Assembly: GCA_027924585.1 (NCBI GenBank)
Contig: BSBM01000232.1
Location: 24,897,501-24,961,500 of the forward strand
Reading direction: 5' to 3'
DNA: 64,000 nucleotides
From: Larix kaempferi
Taxonomy: Eukaryota > Streptophyta > Pinopsida > Pinales > Pinaceae
Positions 44,090-55,724 of the stretch are shown here, in pieces. The first letter of the stretch is position 1. Each line of letters opens with the position of its first letter. A program made the position numbers and the translations under genes. The notes under the pieces were generated by a model. It did not search any database and was not told the DNA's origin. It saw nothing but the letters and a program-made list of their open reading frames with translations.

Positions 44090-44587
44090 TAAAAAGAATA
44101 AATGACTAAAGTAGTCATTTATATTGATTAATAATGAAAGAAAATAAAATAACATAAAACTACTAAATTAGTCATTTATACAATGAATGTGAAACTACTA
44201 AATAGAGATAATTGATTACTACAAATGATAAATTTGTGATTAAAAAAATGACTAAAATTCGCATATAAATGACTATTAGTAGCTAATTTTCACTATCTTA
44301 TAGCTCGACTAACTTAGTCGTATTTATTTTAGTCATTAATAGTTACCTTAGTTAATAGTATACTTGGTCATTGATTTAGTCATTAATTGTGGCAATTAAT
44401 GACTAAATCAATGACCAAATATACGACTAAATAAGGCAACTATTAATGACTAAAATAAATACGACTAAGTTAGTCGAACTATAAGATAGTGGAAATTAGC
44501 TACTACTAGTCGCCGACTAAAAAATAGTCGTTTATATGTGAATTTTAGTCATTTTTTTAGTTACTAATTTCTCATTTTGTACTAGTG
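44090..44587. repeat. Right subterminal repeats forming a foldback of about 150-bp arms
   Basis: Arm 44249-44393 (AAAAAAATGACTAAAATTCG to CATTAATTG) is the near inverse of arm 44395-44560, with almost no loop. Both are full of GACTA/TAGTC words. The right arm then runs into the terminal repeat at 44570-44587. Confidence 0.9.
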
Positions 44588-44647
44588 CTCTCTCTCTCTC
44601 TCTCTGATTTTGTGTATAACATACCATACATTTTTGGGGGCATGAAT

Positions 44648-44688
<41 letters not shown>

Positions 44689-44690
44689 GT
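44588..44690. repeat. Right half of the CACTA target: CT microsatellite and GTGTATAACATACC unit
   Basis: CTCTCTCT run, then GTGTATAACATACCATAC and GGCATGAATAACTCTC, then (CT)n at 44650-44684. It repeats the unit at 32165-32218. Confidence 0.85.
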
Positions 44691-44799
44691 GACTGTTGGT
44701 TCCATGATTATATACGCACTTATTTTGATTTTAATTTAATGTGACAAATGTCAATCTAAATGATAGCTAGCTAATGAATTGGTTACATTATTAAATCTT

Positions 44800-45165
44800 C
44801 TCAAGATATGATTATACGTGATAAAATCAAAATAACACTTGAGAAATCACACCCATAAATACTTCCCAAGAAGAGTAGGATTGCAAACATGATAAACATT
44901 ATCCATTGTGACACTACCAAGTGTGAGTCCAAATGAACAACCACATCCCAAATTCTAGACATAATGGATTTCAAAACAAGATAAATAACTACACTATACT
45001 TGGTGACATTGTTAGTCATAAGACCAAGGCAAATTCTGCTTGATTTCACTAGCTAACTCTTGGGAGAGTAAATCACCCAAGCTGCGGAAGCTACATTTCA
45101 AGTGTGGTGATTGGTGCCATCCACAAATCACACATATATGGATGTGTTTGGAAACATCTACCAAT
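44800..45165 (-). pseudogene. Second (archaeal-type-like) RNase H of the Tat-like gypsy
   Basis: Frames read AWVIYSPKSELASEI, then (44801-45049) KSSRICLGLMTNNVTKYSVV, DVVVHLDSHLVVSQ and, in another frame, VYHVCNPTLLGKYL and ITYNHI. The pattern NN-x-AEY...VxxDSxLVVxQ is that of the extra RNase H of plant Tat elements. The E of AEY is K here. It lies downstream of integrase. Confidence 0.7.
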
Positions 45166-45600
45166 TAAGTACAAAGCATGATAAGTAAAGACCAAAACAC
45201 AAGAGAAAATGAAACAAAATTCAAACTACCTGCATACAACATGTACAAGGGTATCACCTTGACATTACTATATAGGCATAATACCTCTTAAGATAGAGCC
45301 CATTTTTGGACTCATCCAAAACATTCCCATCATATTCTACTAACCTGTAAACCCCTTTACTAAGAACACACCTCGCTACATACTTATCTTATATGCCAAT
45401 TAAGCATAAAGCATGATAAGTAAAGGCCAAAAAACAAGATAAAATGAAACAAAATCCAAACCACCTATATACAAAATGTACAAGGTTATTACCTCGACAT
45501 TATTGTCTAGGCATAATACCTCTTAAGAGGACTGATCCAAAACATTCCCATCATATCCTACTAACTTGTAGGCCCCTTTATTGAGAACACGTCTCGCTGG
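45165..45600. repeat. Tandem duplication, period 235 bp
   Basis: CATGATAAGTAAAG at 45177 and 45412 starts two similar units; CATAATACCTCTTAAGA and CCAAAACATTCCCATCATAT recur at the same spacing. It lies between the integrase and second RNase H remnants. Confidence 0.85.
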
Positions 45601-45659
45601 GTTCAAACTTGCATGCCCCCAAACCGTCTTTGTCCTGATCATAAGGAAGCACCAAGTTT

Positions 45660-46570
45660 CCTTAAGAGAAGACACAAGGATTAACAGTTTTGTCATATTG
45701 AGTCATAACATGCTTTTTGTGTGCCTTGTTTGTAGTTGCCACATCTCTATGGTGTTCATCTAGAGGTTCTGAGAGAGCAAGGCATACTTCTTCAGAAGTT
45801 GTGTTAAGCAGAAGTTTACTGGCTAGCTTCAATGAGAGAATTTGACATTCATTCAGTAGGATTGGTTCCACTCCATGCATGAGCTAAATTGGGGTGAATC
45901 TTATAGAGGGCATGACTAAGGTTCGATATTCCCAAAGAGTTATAAATATCATTAAATGCCAATTATATTGACTCTTATTGATGGTTCTCTCAAGTATGGT
46001 TTTCAAAATCTTGTTGATGGATTATACTTGCCCATTTTCCTAAGGATAGTAAGGGAATGAATGTTCTTTTTGAAACCCTAAGTTGACAGCTAATCTTGTC
46101 ATCATTTTATTTTGAAAACAATAATGAGTGTCATGGTTTACAATGATCTCTTTAGGCACATTGAACCTAGCATTGACATGATTGAATATAAACAAATTTG
46201 TTTCCTCTCTATCATTTGCGAAGGTATGCATGGATTCTACCGACTTAGTAAATTAGTTATGACCCTTTGTCAAAGCTAGATGACACTTCGTAAAATCAAG
46301 TTCCCATTTTTCACTGGACCCTATGGTGACAACATAGTACAAATAAGCAGGTTAAGCACACATATTTTTCATAAATAGCTCACAAGGATGAGATTTCTTG
46401 ACTACTTTGACACAATATTTGAAAATGGATGGCCATAAATATCCTACATGAAATATCTTTTGAGTTGTTTCGAACCCATGCATATTACCATCATAGGCTC
46501 CAATATGGAAATCATTAAGGACCTTCCTAGCCTCTTCATGAGTTAGATATCAATGTAAAATGAGATGAAC
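45660..46570 (-). pseudogene. gypsy integrase, Tat-like element
   Basis: Minus-strand pieces show HEEARKVLNDFHIGAYDGN and SHPCELFMKN (HHCC finger), WELDFT-like (first Asp region), VNARFNVPKEIIVNHDTHYC (second Asp) and SFPYYPQ. The C-terminal piece 45662-45880 reads MHGVEPILLNECQILSLKLA. The motif set is standard gypsy integrase. Stops and substitutions are common. Confidence 0.78.
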
Positions 46571-46849
46571 CCCTTGATAAGTCAAAGTGTTGTCGATAAT
46601 AAGGCAACTCTTCATGTGGTGGTGAATGTGGTGATGTTTTCCATGAGAGAGATGAGAAGGGAACTGTTGGGTCTGGAGATATACTAGGATGTCTCCATAT
46701 CAAGTGTCATTAGAGGTAATGAAGACTAAATGTTCTTCAAGTAACGATTAAATTTCAAAATAATCCTCATTATCTTGAGGTAACTCTGACATGAGATCTG
46801 CATAAGTTAGGGACTTCTTTGATTTATCAAATGCATATTCTAACTCAAT

Positions 46850-47170
46850 TTATTTTGAGAGCATGATACACATAGAGTACTTACCCCCAATTATTCATCT
46901 GGTTAAGATATTTTACATTAGATTAGTACCAACAATCATTATTGTTTGTTGAAGATGGATGTAATGTCGAAGTCTTTGGACAATATGGATTGTTTCCAAT
47001 ACCAACTTCTCCACATGAGAATAGATTAATTTGGGTCTAGCAAGACCTTTGCTCAGATAATAAATCACATGTTCATAATGTGTTTTAGCTTATTGAACCC
47101 AAACCATACCTACAATTGATTCAAATGCCACAAGATATAATAGGAAATCCTTGTCGTTGTCTTGTGGACT
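46850..47170 (-). pseudogene. gypsy RNase H (native), Tat-like element
   Basis: Reads DFLLYLVAFESIVGMVWVQ, then HVIYYLSKGL and YSHVEKLVLETIHIVQRLRH, with a later KSKKSLTYADLMSELP. It follows the usual gypsy RNase H order. The first catalytic Asp (normally YLDAS or YLAVS-type) is not clear. Confidence 0.7.
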
Positions 47171-47419
47171 TAGCAATGGGGTGGACACCATATCCTTTTT
47201 CAAATCTTGAAATGCCCATTGCACTTGATTATCCCATATAAATGGGACTCCCTTTTTCAAAAGGTGCATAAAACCTTCTATGATCTCAACATAATTAGGG
47301 ATAAATCATTGCAAAAAGTTTGTCTTTCCCTGAAGGCTCTGGATTTGGTAGATGTTGCATTGGGGAGGTATTTAAACTATCGCCTCGACCTTAAATAAGT
47401 CAACCATGGTACTTGGAAT

Positions 47420-47990
47420 CGATAAAAATGAGCAATTACCCATACATGATATAAATGATACACTTATGAGGAATTTAATGAATTTTATAGTGTTGACATC
47501 TTTCAAATAGTGTGTGAAGATGGACTAGCTGATCAATCCTCTTCTTTGACTGGGTGACCAAATCATCCAAATAAGCCTAGACAATATGTTTAATGTTGTG
47601 AAAGGAATATGGCATGGCTCATTGAAACATAGGTCCAACATTCTTAAGGCCAAATGACATTTTGATGTAGACAAAATTCCTCCAAGGACAGATAAACCCA
47701 ATTTTGTGTTGGTCTTCAAGATGAATCTAAATTTGATTGTAGTTGAAAAATCCATCCATAAATGCAAAGATATCATTTCCAACAGATTCATTAATGATCT
47801 AGTCAATGAATGGAATGGGGTGGTTATATTTAGGCATGCTTTTCTCAAATTGTAAAAATTAGTACACATGTGAATGGTCCCCTGCTTTTTATCCACAAGA
47901 ACCCAGTTTGACACCCATTGAGTCAAGGGGTGCATTGATAAAAAATCTTTCAAGATTTTTTCTACCGTTAACTTGATAGCATATTCTTTT
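47420..47990 (-). pseudogene. gypsy reverse transcriptase, Tat-like element
   Basis: Starts with WVSNWVLVDKKQGTIHMCTN and FYNLRKA (47953-47820), then FAFMDGFFNYNQI, KMSFGLKNVGPMFQ and AYLDDLVTQSKKR in shifting frames. The LDD catalytic pair is present. The usual MDGFSGYNQI has G replaced. It is broken by several frame changes. Confidence 0.8.
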
Positions 47991-48889
47991 CAAGGATTTA
48001 CTAATCGTAGATTTTGTCAAACTAGTTTTATGTTGTCATATGATTTAAAATCATGTTCAACAAATTGAGGGTCAATGCTTGGAATTTCCTCATAGGTATA
48101 AGGAAAAATGTCACAATATTCCTTGAAAAGAGTAGTATAGATCTAAACTTTGTCATATGAACAAGTCACTCCAATCATGATATTCTGTACAACATTGGGT
48201 TTATTGGAGATATTGATTGGCATAATTTTAGATATCTTTTCCATGTTCCCTTTCACTTACACATCACGTGTTGGGATGAAACTATCATACCATTGAAGAT
48301 CTCTTGGCATGATAAGACCCTTTTCTCAAACCTCCATCTTGTCCAACTTGGGAAGAAAATAAAAATGATGGTGCATATATTCCCATGGTATCTTGGAATA
48401 GGACATTTCTTCCAAAGTGGCCTCATCTTATAGTAGAACCACGTCCAAGAAATCTTGTGAACTAGGAGAGATGAAGGCCCATATGGGTGATGCAGACTAA
48501 TCATATTCCACTTAAGGTGGAATATATTGATAAATGTCTATGGAGGCCATATGAATAGATTGGTAAGTCGCCTATGCTATAGACAACGACACAATAGACC
48601 CTACATATTCATTTCATGTCACAAAAGTTAACAGGTCGAGTACTTCCCATGGGTCTTCCCCAAAGTAATACATTTTGAATGGAACCAAGCACAATGTCTC
48701 TATGTTCTCATCAACATAAGGTGTCTGGAGACTAACCATGGTATCAACGATGACTGACAAAATTGTATATACATGGAAAAAATCAATGTATCACACTAAC
48801 AAAGGGAGTAAAAAAGTTTCCATCAAAGATAATCCTTGAACATCCCAACACCAATAATTTCATACACTCCCATGGAATTATGACCATTA

Positions 48890-49450
48890 GAACATTGGAT
48901 CCCATGGTGAAAGTTAGATCAGGCATCCAATATGACAACTAATAAATTGTGACAATTTGTCCTTAATGAGGGAACCAAATAATTTGGAAAACCAAAGACA
49001 CTACAATCGTCATCACTTATGTCCAACTATGTCCCAACAAAAGAATGTAATCTAACTGAGCATCAACAACCTTGACTTCAATTGAGATGGTTTTACCCCT
49101 TAGCTCGACTAGGAAGGATGGAATGAATCCATCGAGTTTAAAAAGAGTGGCCATCAAATGTTGTAGTTGAATACACTATCTTGAGTGAACCTAGGGCTCT
49201 CCAACATAACAAGGACATCATGTACGTGGAGGCCCTTTCATCCATCATGGTCCTAAAAATGCTTGTTCTGTGTGAAGATACCTGGATCTTAAATTTGGCA
49301 CGGTGGGGAAGTCTAGCCTTGGAGTGGTCAAAGTCAAATGTTATCAAACAAGTATTGGAAGGATAAACCCTGCTAATAGCAAAGAATAATGCTTTATGTT
49401 TTGCATGGAAACTATGAAGGAATTCCAGTGTAAACATGAAGCACAACATT
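48890..49450 (-). pseudogene. gypsy protease-region remnant, Tat-like element
   Basis: Reads LTTFDGHSF-like near 49140, then VELRGKTISIEVKVVDAQLD and YILLLGHSWT (about 49100-49010), followed by SLVFQ and FPHKDKL. The LDYNLLLGRSW pattern marks the end of the protease region in this lineage. The catalytic DSG is not visible. Confidence 0.65.
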
Positions 49451-49699
49451 TGGGCTAGATCTTTAACAATGATATAGTTCTAAGCAACCCTAGCATTATG
49501 ATTGTGTGTTGATATTTTTAAAATTCCCTTTAGAGGGAAAGGCGTCATATCAAGAACAATTTTCTCTATCTAGAGAGGGATAGTTGGTTGTGATATGGAT
49601 GGTATCTTATCTAAATTTGTAGTTTGAGGAGCATGATAGTTATGAGCTCAAGTTTGGATATTAACTTCATGCTTGCACATCCAAATATTTTCATTCTAA

Positions 49700-50620
49700 G
49701 TATTGTACCTTGGGGAGGGGCACCCTTATTTCCCCCCGTGGATGTGTAAGGCTATTGGAACTATCGACAACCATTTGTTGGCCTTATAGAGGAAAGGGAT
49801 TAGTGAGGATGGTAGGTTGTTGCTCGGGATCCTACTACCACACTGTAGCAATAGGGTTGGAAGACTGTAAATTGCTGAGATTGGAGGACCCAAATGATGG
49901 AGATTGGAATGATTATGTGAAGACCTTTAGTCATCTTAGACTTAGGGATGAAACAGGTGAGATTGTGTGGTTAAAACAAAAACCTATAATGGGTTCATAT
50001 ATAGCTAAACATGGTTATAAAGCAATGTTTTCAACAAATTACTAGATGGAACAAGTTTGGTGGCAAAAATATCTTTAGAAAACAAGGCCTCCAGTGAAGA
50101 CTAATATCTCCATGTGGATAGCCTTGAAAAACAAAGTACCAAAATGGTAGGTGTTGCAAATGAGAAATAGGCAGGTTCTATTTGTCCATCTTTGTGTGAA
50201 CAAGATGATGAAACCATATATCATTTATTGGTTGTCTACGCTTTCTCAAACGTTGTGTGGTAGGATTTAGAAGTGATCATGGCTTTGAAGGATGTCTAGG
50301 AAGGAGACTCAATGGAGAACTATTTTAAGACTTGGTTTGAAAAGAGGTTGCTTAAGCCATTAAGGCAACTGCCACTAGTAGTTTCGAAGGGTATATGGTT
50401 GGAAAGAAACTCAACTATTTTTAATGACAAGTACTAAATCATATAGTGTAGGAATATGATTTTCCATGCATGGATATGTCAAATCCTTTTGCACCTTCAA
50501 TATTGCGTCATAACTTGTAAGTTTGGAGATTTTGTTGACCTTGGAAGATGTTTCAGTCGAAGGAAACAACCACAAATTGTCCCTTTACAAGAGAATTGGT
50601 GAAGGGACTATCAAAATAAG
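49700..50620 (+). pseudogene. LINE (L1-type) 3' end with zinc-binding domain
   Basis: The frame 49710-50045 ends DETGEIVWLKQKPIMGSYIA then KHGYKAMFSTNY. It continues as VWWQKYL-stop-KTRPPVKTNISMW, then IALKNKVPKW and YIIYWL. Later frames give LPLVVSKGIWLERNSTIF. The W-K...PP-K...W...N-x-(V/L)PTW and H-C-W order matches the RVT zinc-binding domain at the end of plant LINE ORF2. RT and endonuclease are absent: the copy is 5' truncated and frameshifted. Confidence 0.75.
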
Positions 50621-51640
50621 AATTAGAGTTATCATCCATCACAATTGCCTCATCCTTGTCAATGGAAGTAATAGGCGAGCTCATTGAAAGAACTTATGCA
50701 TCAAAGTTTGATTGGTATTTGATAAAGATAAAATGCAACATTTCCATTACAAGAATCTATTTCATTAATGTTGAATAAATGCAAGCATTAAGAATAAATA
50801 TAGAGCTTATGTAATGGTTTATTTATAAACACGTTATGCCTTGATGATGATTGATTTGCAGTTGTGATAAAATCATTTGGAGCAACAAAATTTCCCAAAA
50901 TATCTTCAATTGTTCTACAAGAAGTAACACGATCACAATCTGAAACAAATTCAACTATTCCACATTCAAGTGTGTCCATTAGCAGAGTGTGTCCATTAGC
51001 AGAGCAATACTCTTAGGGATTGATTGACCCATATTTAAGGTTTTTCTATCCTTTAAAATTTGATTAGTGTAGGATTATGGGGATGCACCACATCTTTCAT
51101 AGTGACAAGTAAATTGATGCTTCAACGATAATTCCACTTGTATTGTCTACCTAGGCGACATCAACTCTATATATGTGATAAAAAATTGTTCTACTATCAA
51201 CATGTTTCTTATTATATATAATACAACTTTTAGATGTCGAAACTGGTTATGCATGCTCATGCTTTCAAAGAGATACTAATAGATTTATCATTTTCTATTT
51301 CATGAATTTTGTGTCACAATAATGAACTCTATAATTGTCATACCAATGTGGGTGTTAAACCAAAAAATTAAGCCAATGAGTTATGCTCTGGCAATGTTCA
51401 TTTCAAACCTTACAATACAAATAATAAGCATTTATGCATTATTTATTTTCCAAGGAAAAGCTTGTGGTGAAACTAAATGGATACTTACCCACATATATGG
51501 ATTAGTGTGCCTCACCTAGGTGGATTTAAATAGGGCACATGATGGCATAGAACTAGCTAGGTTCCCAAAAACACTAGCTAAAATCAATTCAACTAACCCC
51601 TTTGGGATAAGCATTTATGCATTATTATATCAATGTTGTT
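50621..51640. other. No recognisable feature
   Basis: About 1 kb of AT-rich DNA. The frames 50788-50979 (minus) and 51322-51519 (plus) have no family resemblance I can name. Confidence 0.4.
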
Positions 51641-51689
51641 TTCATTATAAATAAATGTGACTGCCATGGAAATAATGGAGGACCATTTA

Positions 51690-52660
51690 AATAAAATGGT
51701 CATTATAGAAAATTGGGTAAAAATCTAATTAATAAGTTTTATATGGAAGTTATAAAAGTTGTTAACAAATCTAACCTCGACGACAATATTAAGAAAAAAC
51801 TTATTCCCAAATATATCATGGATCCTAGGATCTACGGTCTCCCAAATATTCACAAGGAAGGGTCTCCCTTACAATGATTGTTAATACAACCTTGATTCAC
51901 CCGCTTACAAGCTCACAAAATATCTAGTAAACAAACTCAAATTCTTGGTGTGTAATTCCTAGTTCTTTGCTAAAGATCCAACCTTATTCATTAACAAAAT
52001 TGACAACATCAAGGTTGAACTTGATAATCTCCTTGTTGGTTTTGATATTGTCGTGCTTTTTACTAAGAGTCCTATCAATGAAACAATTAAGGTTATCAAC
52101 ATGATCAATGACCAAGAAATAACAAAGTTGGCCAAAATTTGCCTTAGATTAACATTCTAGTTTTTAGTTTTTAAGGGGAGATTTATGAATGAACCAAAGG
52201 TGTGGCAATGGAATTACCACTTTCCTCTGTTGTTGCAACTTATACATGGAGTATCTAAGGAAAATTTCTTGAGATTGTCCCTCTCTAACCAAAATTGTAG
52301 TTGATGTTTCTTAACAACACCTATGCCAATTGGCACCATGGTCAAGATCAAAATGTAAATCATTTTTTGGACCATCTTAGTAATCAATTGTACCACATTA
52401 AGTTCACCATGGATATTGAGGAAAATTGATGCCTTTTGTTTGTTTTCTTAAACAAAAAGAAACAGGATGGGCCCTTAACCAATAAAGTGTTTAAAAGAAA
52501 GACTCACATTGAGTAGTATGCGTGCGTAAAACCCATTATTATATTGCAAAAAATGGGGCTTCTTAATACTTTAGCTACTATAACTCATGATGACAAACAA
52601 TTGGAGGATGAAAGGCCCACTAGTTAATGTATTTAAGAAAGGTGACTATAAATAATACCA
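51690..52660 (+). pseudogene. Penelope-like element reverse transcriptase
   Basis: Frames in order give PRIYGLPNIHKEGSPLQ (about 51822-51875), YKLTKYLVNKLKFLVCN, LFINKIDNIKVELDNLLVGF, DIVVLFTKSPINETIKVI, KGVAMELPLSSVVAT (about 52196-52240) and FLNNTYANWHHG (about 52306). FTMDIEEN and KKKQDGPLTNKVFKRKTH (about 52440-52520) follow. The RxYGLPKIHK start, VSLFT, GVAMGSPLSPVVAN and DDTFxxWxHG order is diagnostic of Penelope-like RT. The catalytic DD is NN here. No GIY-YIG endonuclease is visible. Stops and frame changes are many. Confidence 0.87.
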
Positions 52661-52949
52661 AGTTTGTGAGGCATTTCACAATGTGCATAGAAAACCTCAT
52701 AACTAGTATTAAGATCTCATTAATTATCATGAGGGGGAAAACATTTTATTTCCATAAAATTCAAGGGACTAATAATAAGATTACAAAAACCTTAAAAATA
52801 ATGAATATGACAACAACCTTTAAGTCCCTCGAGACCAATTGGAGATCCATTAAATGCCCCAATTTATCTGAAATGGATCTATATATACGTTGTCATCTAT
52901 TTTGGTGCTTTTGAGGTTGCAAGATTGGATGAATTGGCTTATAGGGCCC

Positions 52950-53515
52950 ATTCTAGGGGAAGGTCTCACTTTACGAATTTGGGGCCCAAAACCTTTTGGG
53001 GCATGTTTGAGGGTATAAATGATGTTTTTTGGGGTAAAAACTCCTTCTATTTACTATGGCCCTTCACGTGATTCTACACTCCAAGACCTTTCCAACGGTC
53101 CAAGAAATGCCTCAAATGAAGTGCGTATGAAGAAGTTATGCCTCCCGCAAGTTGACCTGTCTAGTTGACCACCATGGTACTGAGTGGATTCCACATCAGC
53201 TCTCGTTTCTCACACATGTTGTTATTATTATTTTATTATTATTATTAAACCCAAAACCAACAAGACCAACCCCTTTCCCTTGGTCTAATTTTAATCGATT
53301 TATTCATTTTGCATGGATAACACGACTTGTCATCCATGCACCTGATACCAATCTAAGGTTAATTAAACTCACTTATTAACTAATCTAAATTTTAATTACA
53401 ATAATATTCCCTTTTTATTTATATATATTAATTGACTTTTTACCAATGCCATATGCTAATCATACTTAGACTAATGTCATTGATTAATTATTTTAGCTAA
53501 GGTTGGAGTGTTACA
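52950..53515 (-). repeat. gypsy LTR-like segment, minus orientation
   Basis: On the minus strand it begins TGTAACACTCCAACC at 53515, a common start for gypsy LTRs. The first 140 bp match, inverted, the segment at 55725-55862. The outer end cannot be fixed; 52950 is a guess from the change of sequence character after the Penelope remnant. Confidence 0.45.
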
Positions 53516-53689
53516 GTATTATCCTCAAAATGATCTTAAATCCTAACTTGAATGAAACACCCCATATCACCAATATAATGTATGTTGTAAGAACAATAAA
53601 TCATGTTCACACATTTCTATTGTGTGGGATCATTGGTGATCCATAAATTGTTGTGGATATTCCACTGGAATAGTTTGTCACAATAGATA

Positions 53690-54240
53690 TTATAACTTAG
53701 TTCTTTTTATTAGTTTAATAAATAACTAGAACTAAAAGGAATATAACTCGAGCAAAGAAATACACAATCCACACAAACAAACACGAGATATACCTTGGGA
53801 AAACCCGCTATGGGGAAAAACCCAACTAGAAATTAGGACTATGCCTTGCTCTTTTCTTCTCTAATATGCAATACAATTCAAAGAAAGTGGTACTCTCTAT
53901 GGATTTACACATGACTCTGCGGCCAGAATGGCTACTATAGGATCTCCTACTTCCTTTGTTCTGCTCTACTATCCACTCATGTGTTGTTGCTCAACTATGG
54001 AAAAATACATAACATCAAAATAATGTAACCATTTCTTTTCCTAACGACCTGGTATTTAACATAGCCTGGTAGTCGTCTAGGGTTAATTCTAGAGTTTTTC
54101 CATGCCCCAACTCCCAATTAGGGTTAGTGTTTTGGAGCTTTTATAATGTTCTTGAAAATCCACACATGACTAGCTCCACATGTGTGAGAAACAAGCGCTG
54201 ACAAAAACTGACACTATTATTATTATTAATTGAGTTAGCT
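53690..54240 (-). repeat. Possible Copia LTR remnant
   Basis: ACACGAGATATACCTTGGGAA, then ACCC, resembles the ACACAAGATATACCCTGGGG segment in the LTRs of element A and the TTTACTTGGGGAAAACC in the solo LTR at 24266. That points to the 3' side of a minus-strand Copia LTR. No boundaries or target duplication are visible. Confidence 0.35.
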
Positions 54241-55720
54241 AATAAGACTAAGCCATTAAAGGATACAATAGTAAGAAGCTTGGAATTTTAGTTCATAAAT
54301 AACCATGCGTAAAATTGATTTGCCAATTGGTAATATAGTCATACCCTTCAATAGCAATGAAGGTGATTTCTTTCATGGGAGAGAACTATTAACAAATATT
54401 TGTGTTCCTTTAAATTGTTAGTGCCCTTGGTTCACCGTACTATTCGTAAGGTGTGGATCTCCTTGTGCTTAAGTACATTTTGTGGACTAATTCACACATT
54501 GAATTTTATTATACTAAACCACATTTTGAATTAGTTAATGGTGGAATTTAAACCATTTTCCTTATGCTTAAGTGCACTTAGGGAATGAATAAATTAAATG
54601 AGGTGAGTAAGTTGTATACAAGTAATTTTATTTTAAAAGTGCCACTAATCATTACATTCTACACTGAATCTTAATGATTAAAGACAATTAGTAATAATTT
54701 TTAAAGCAAGATTTAAATCTATTACCCACACTAGGGTTGATGTTGTAGGCCAACAATAATTATTAATGTTGATTTATATGTTCCCTAGGTTAATTAGGTG
54801 AACAAATTGCCCTTCCTAATGATAAGCAATTTATGAAATTATACAATAATGTTTAAATTATCTTGGTTTTTCCTTATGCCTACTCATGGAATTACATTTG
54901 ATATACATGACCATGAATATTACACAAACGCTCTAAACTTGCACATCATTATAGGATTTTTTGGGGGCTTATAACCACGAATGAGAATTCCTACATTAAA
55001 CACCTTATGGGATGGGGAACAAAATCAACAATTAACTCTATGCTAGGGTTTCTTTTTCCTTTATACGGGAATTCCACAACTTGAGGTATTCTTACGTAGT
55101 GGGGCCATCCTTTCGAGATGCATGGGGTATATATCGAGGTTGGTGTACTAGTAACCAGAGATAAGCTAATATTGATGAGGCCTAGATTCCAGTTAATTCC
55201 AATGAGGTTTCATATTTACTAGAAGTTTAGAGGGTGGCTAAGCCACAAAAAATTCCCAAAGAACTTTATATGCCTAATGTATAATCCACTGAGAGGTTAT
55301 AGTAGAGGGAACGTGCCATGTCAACCGAGACCATCTAAAGTATTGGCGAGGAGGATTATGGAGGTGGCGGATGGTATGATTTTAAGGGTGAGGGTGAGTA
55401 AGGAAGGATGAAGCTTCAAGAGTGTTGTACTTTTATTTATTTATTTATTTGATCTGATTGATGCATGATTGTGTAATGAGATTGATGCATAATTGTATGT
55501 TTAATTACATATTAAACACATAGGAAATTAATCAAGAGCATGTTGTAACTTAGGGTGCCATGATTGTATTACTGTAGGTGGGAAATTTCTTTGTGATGGC
55601 CACACGTATAAATCTCTCATCTTCACAATAGTACCAGTTATCTATATAACTAACTGAGTAAATCTTTGTACTTGTTGCTATGGGGTTTTAACATTGGGAC
55701 GAAGTTTCCTAAAGGGGAGG
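54241..55720. other. Unassigned DNA before element D
   Basis: No coding motif. It ends at a purine tract CCTAAAGGGGAGGAG (about 55709-55723). If that tract belongs to the LTR piece that follows, this stretch would be the eroded interior of a plus-strand gypsy element. Confidence 0.4.
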
Positions 55721-55724
55721 AGTA

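Larger units (their letters stand above)
32219..44587. mobile_element. CACTA (En/Spm-type) DNA transposon, 12.4 kb, TSD CTC
   Basis: It starts CACTAGTACAAAATGAGA and ends with the reverse complement, 18 bases perfect. CTC precedes (32216-32218) and follows (44588-44590). Subterminal DNA at both ends is packed with TGACTA/TAGTCA words, as expected for binding of the element's own protein. I find no transposase motif in any frame, so it is non-autonomous. Inside are palindromes, a captured RNase H-like gene fragment and a gypsy fragment. Orientation is unknown. Confidence 0.9.
44790..49500 (-). mobile_element. Decayed Ty3/gypsy element, Tat-like, minus strand
   Basis: Minus-strand order is protease, RT, RNase H, integrase, second RNase H. 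The motifs are strongly eroded but in consistent order over 4.7 kb. A second RNase H is a trait of the Tat lineage. I see no LTRs and no gag; a LINE fragment lies beyond the protease end. Stops occur in all parts. Confidence 0.75.
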
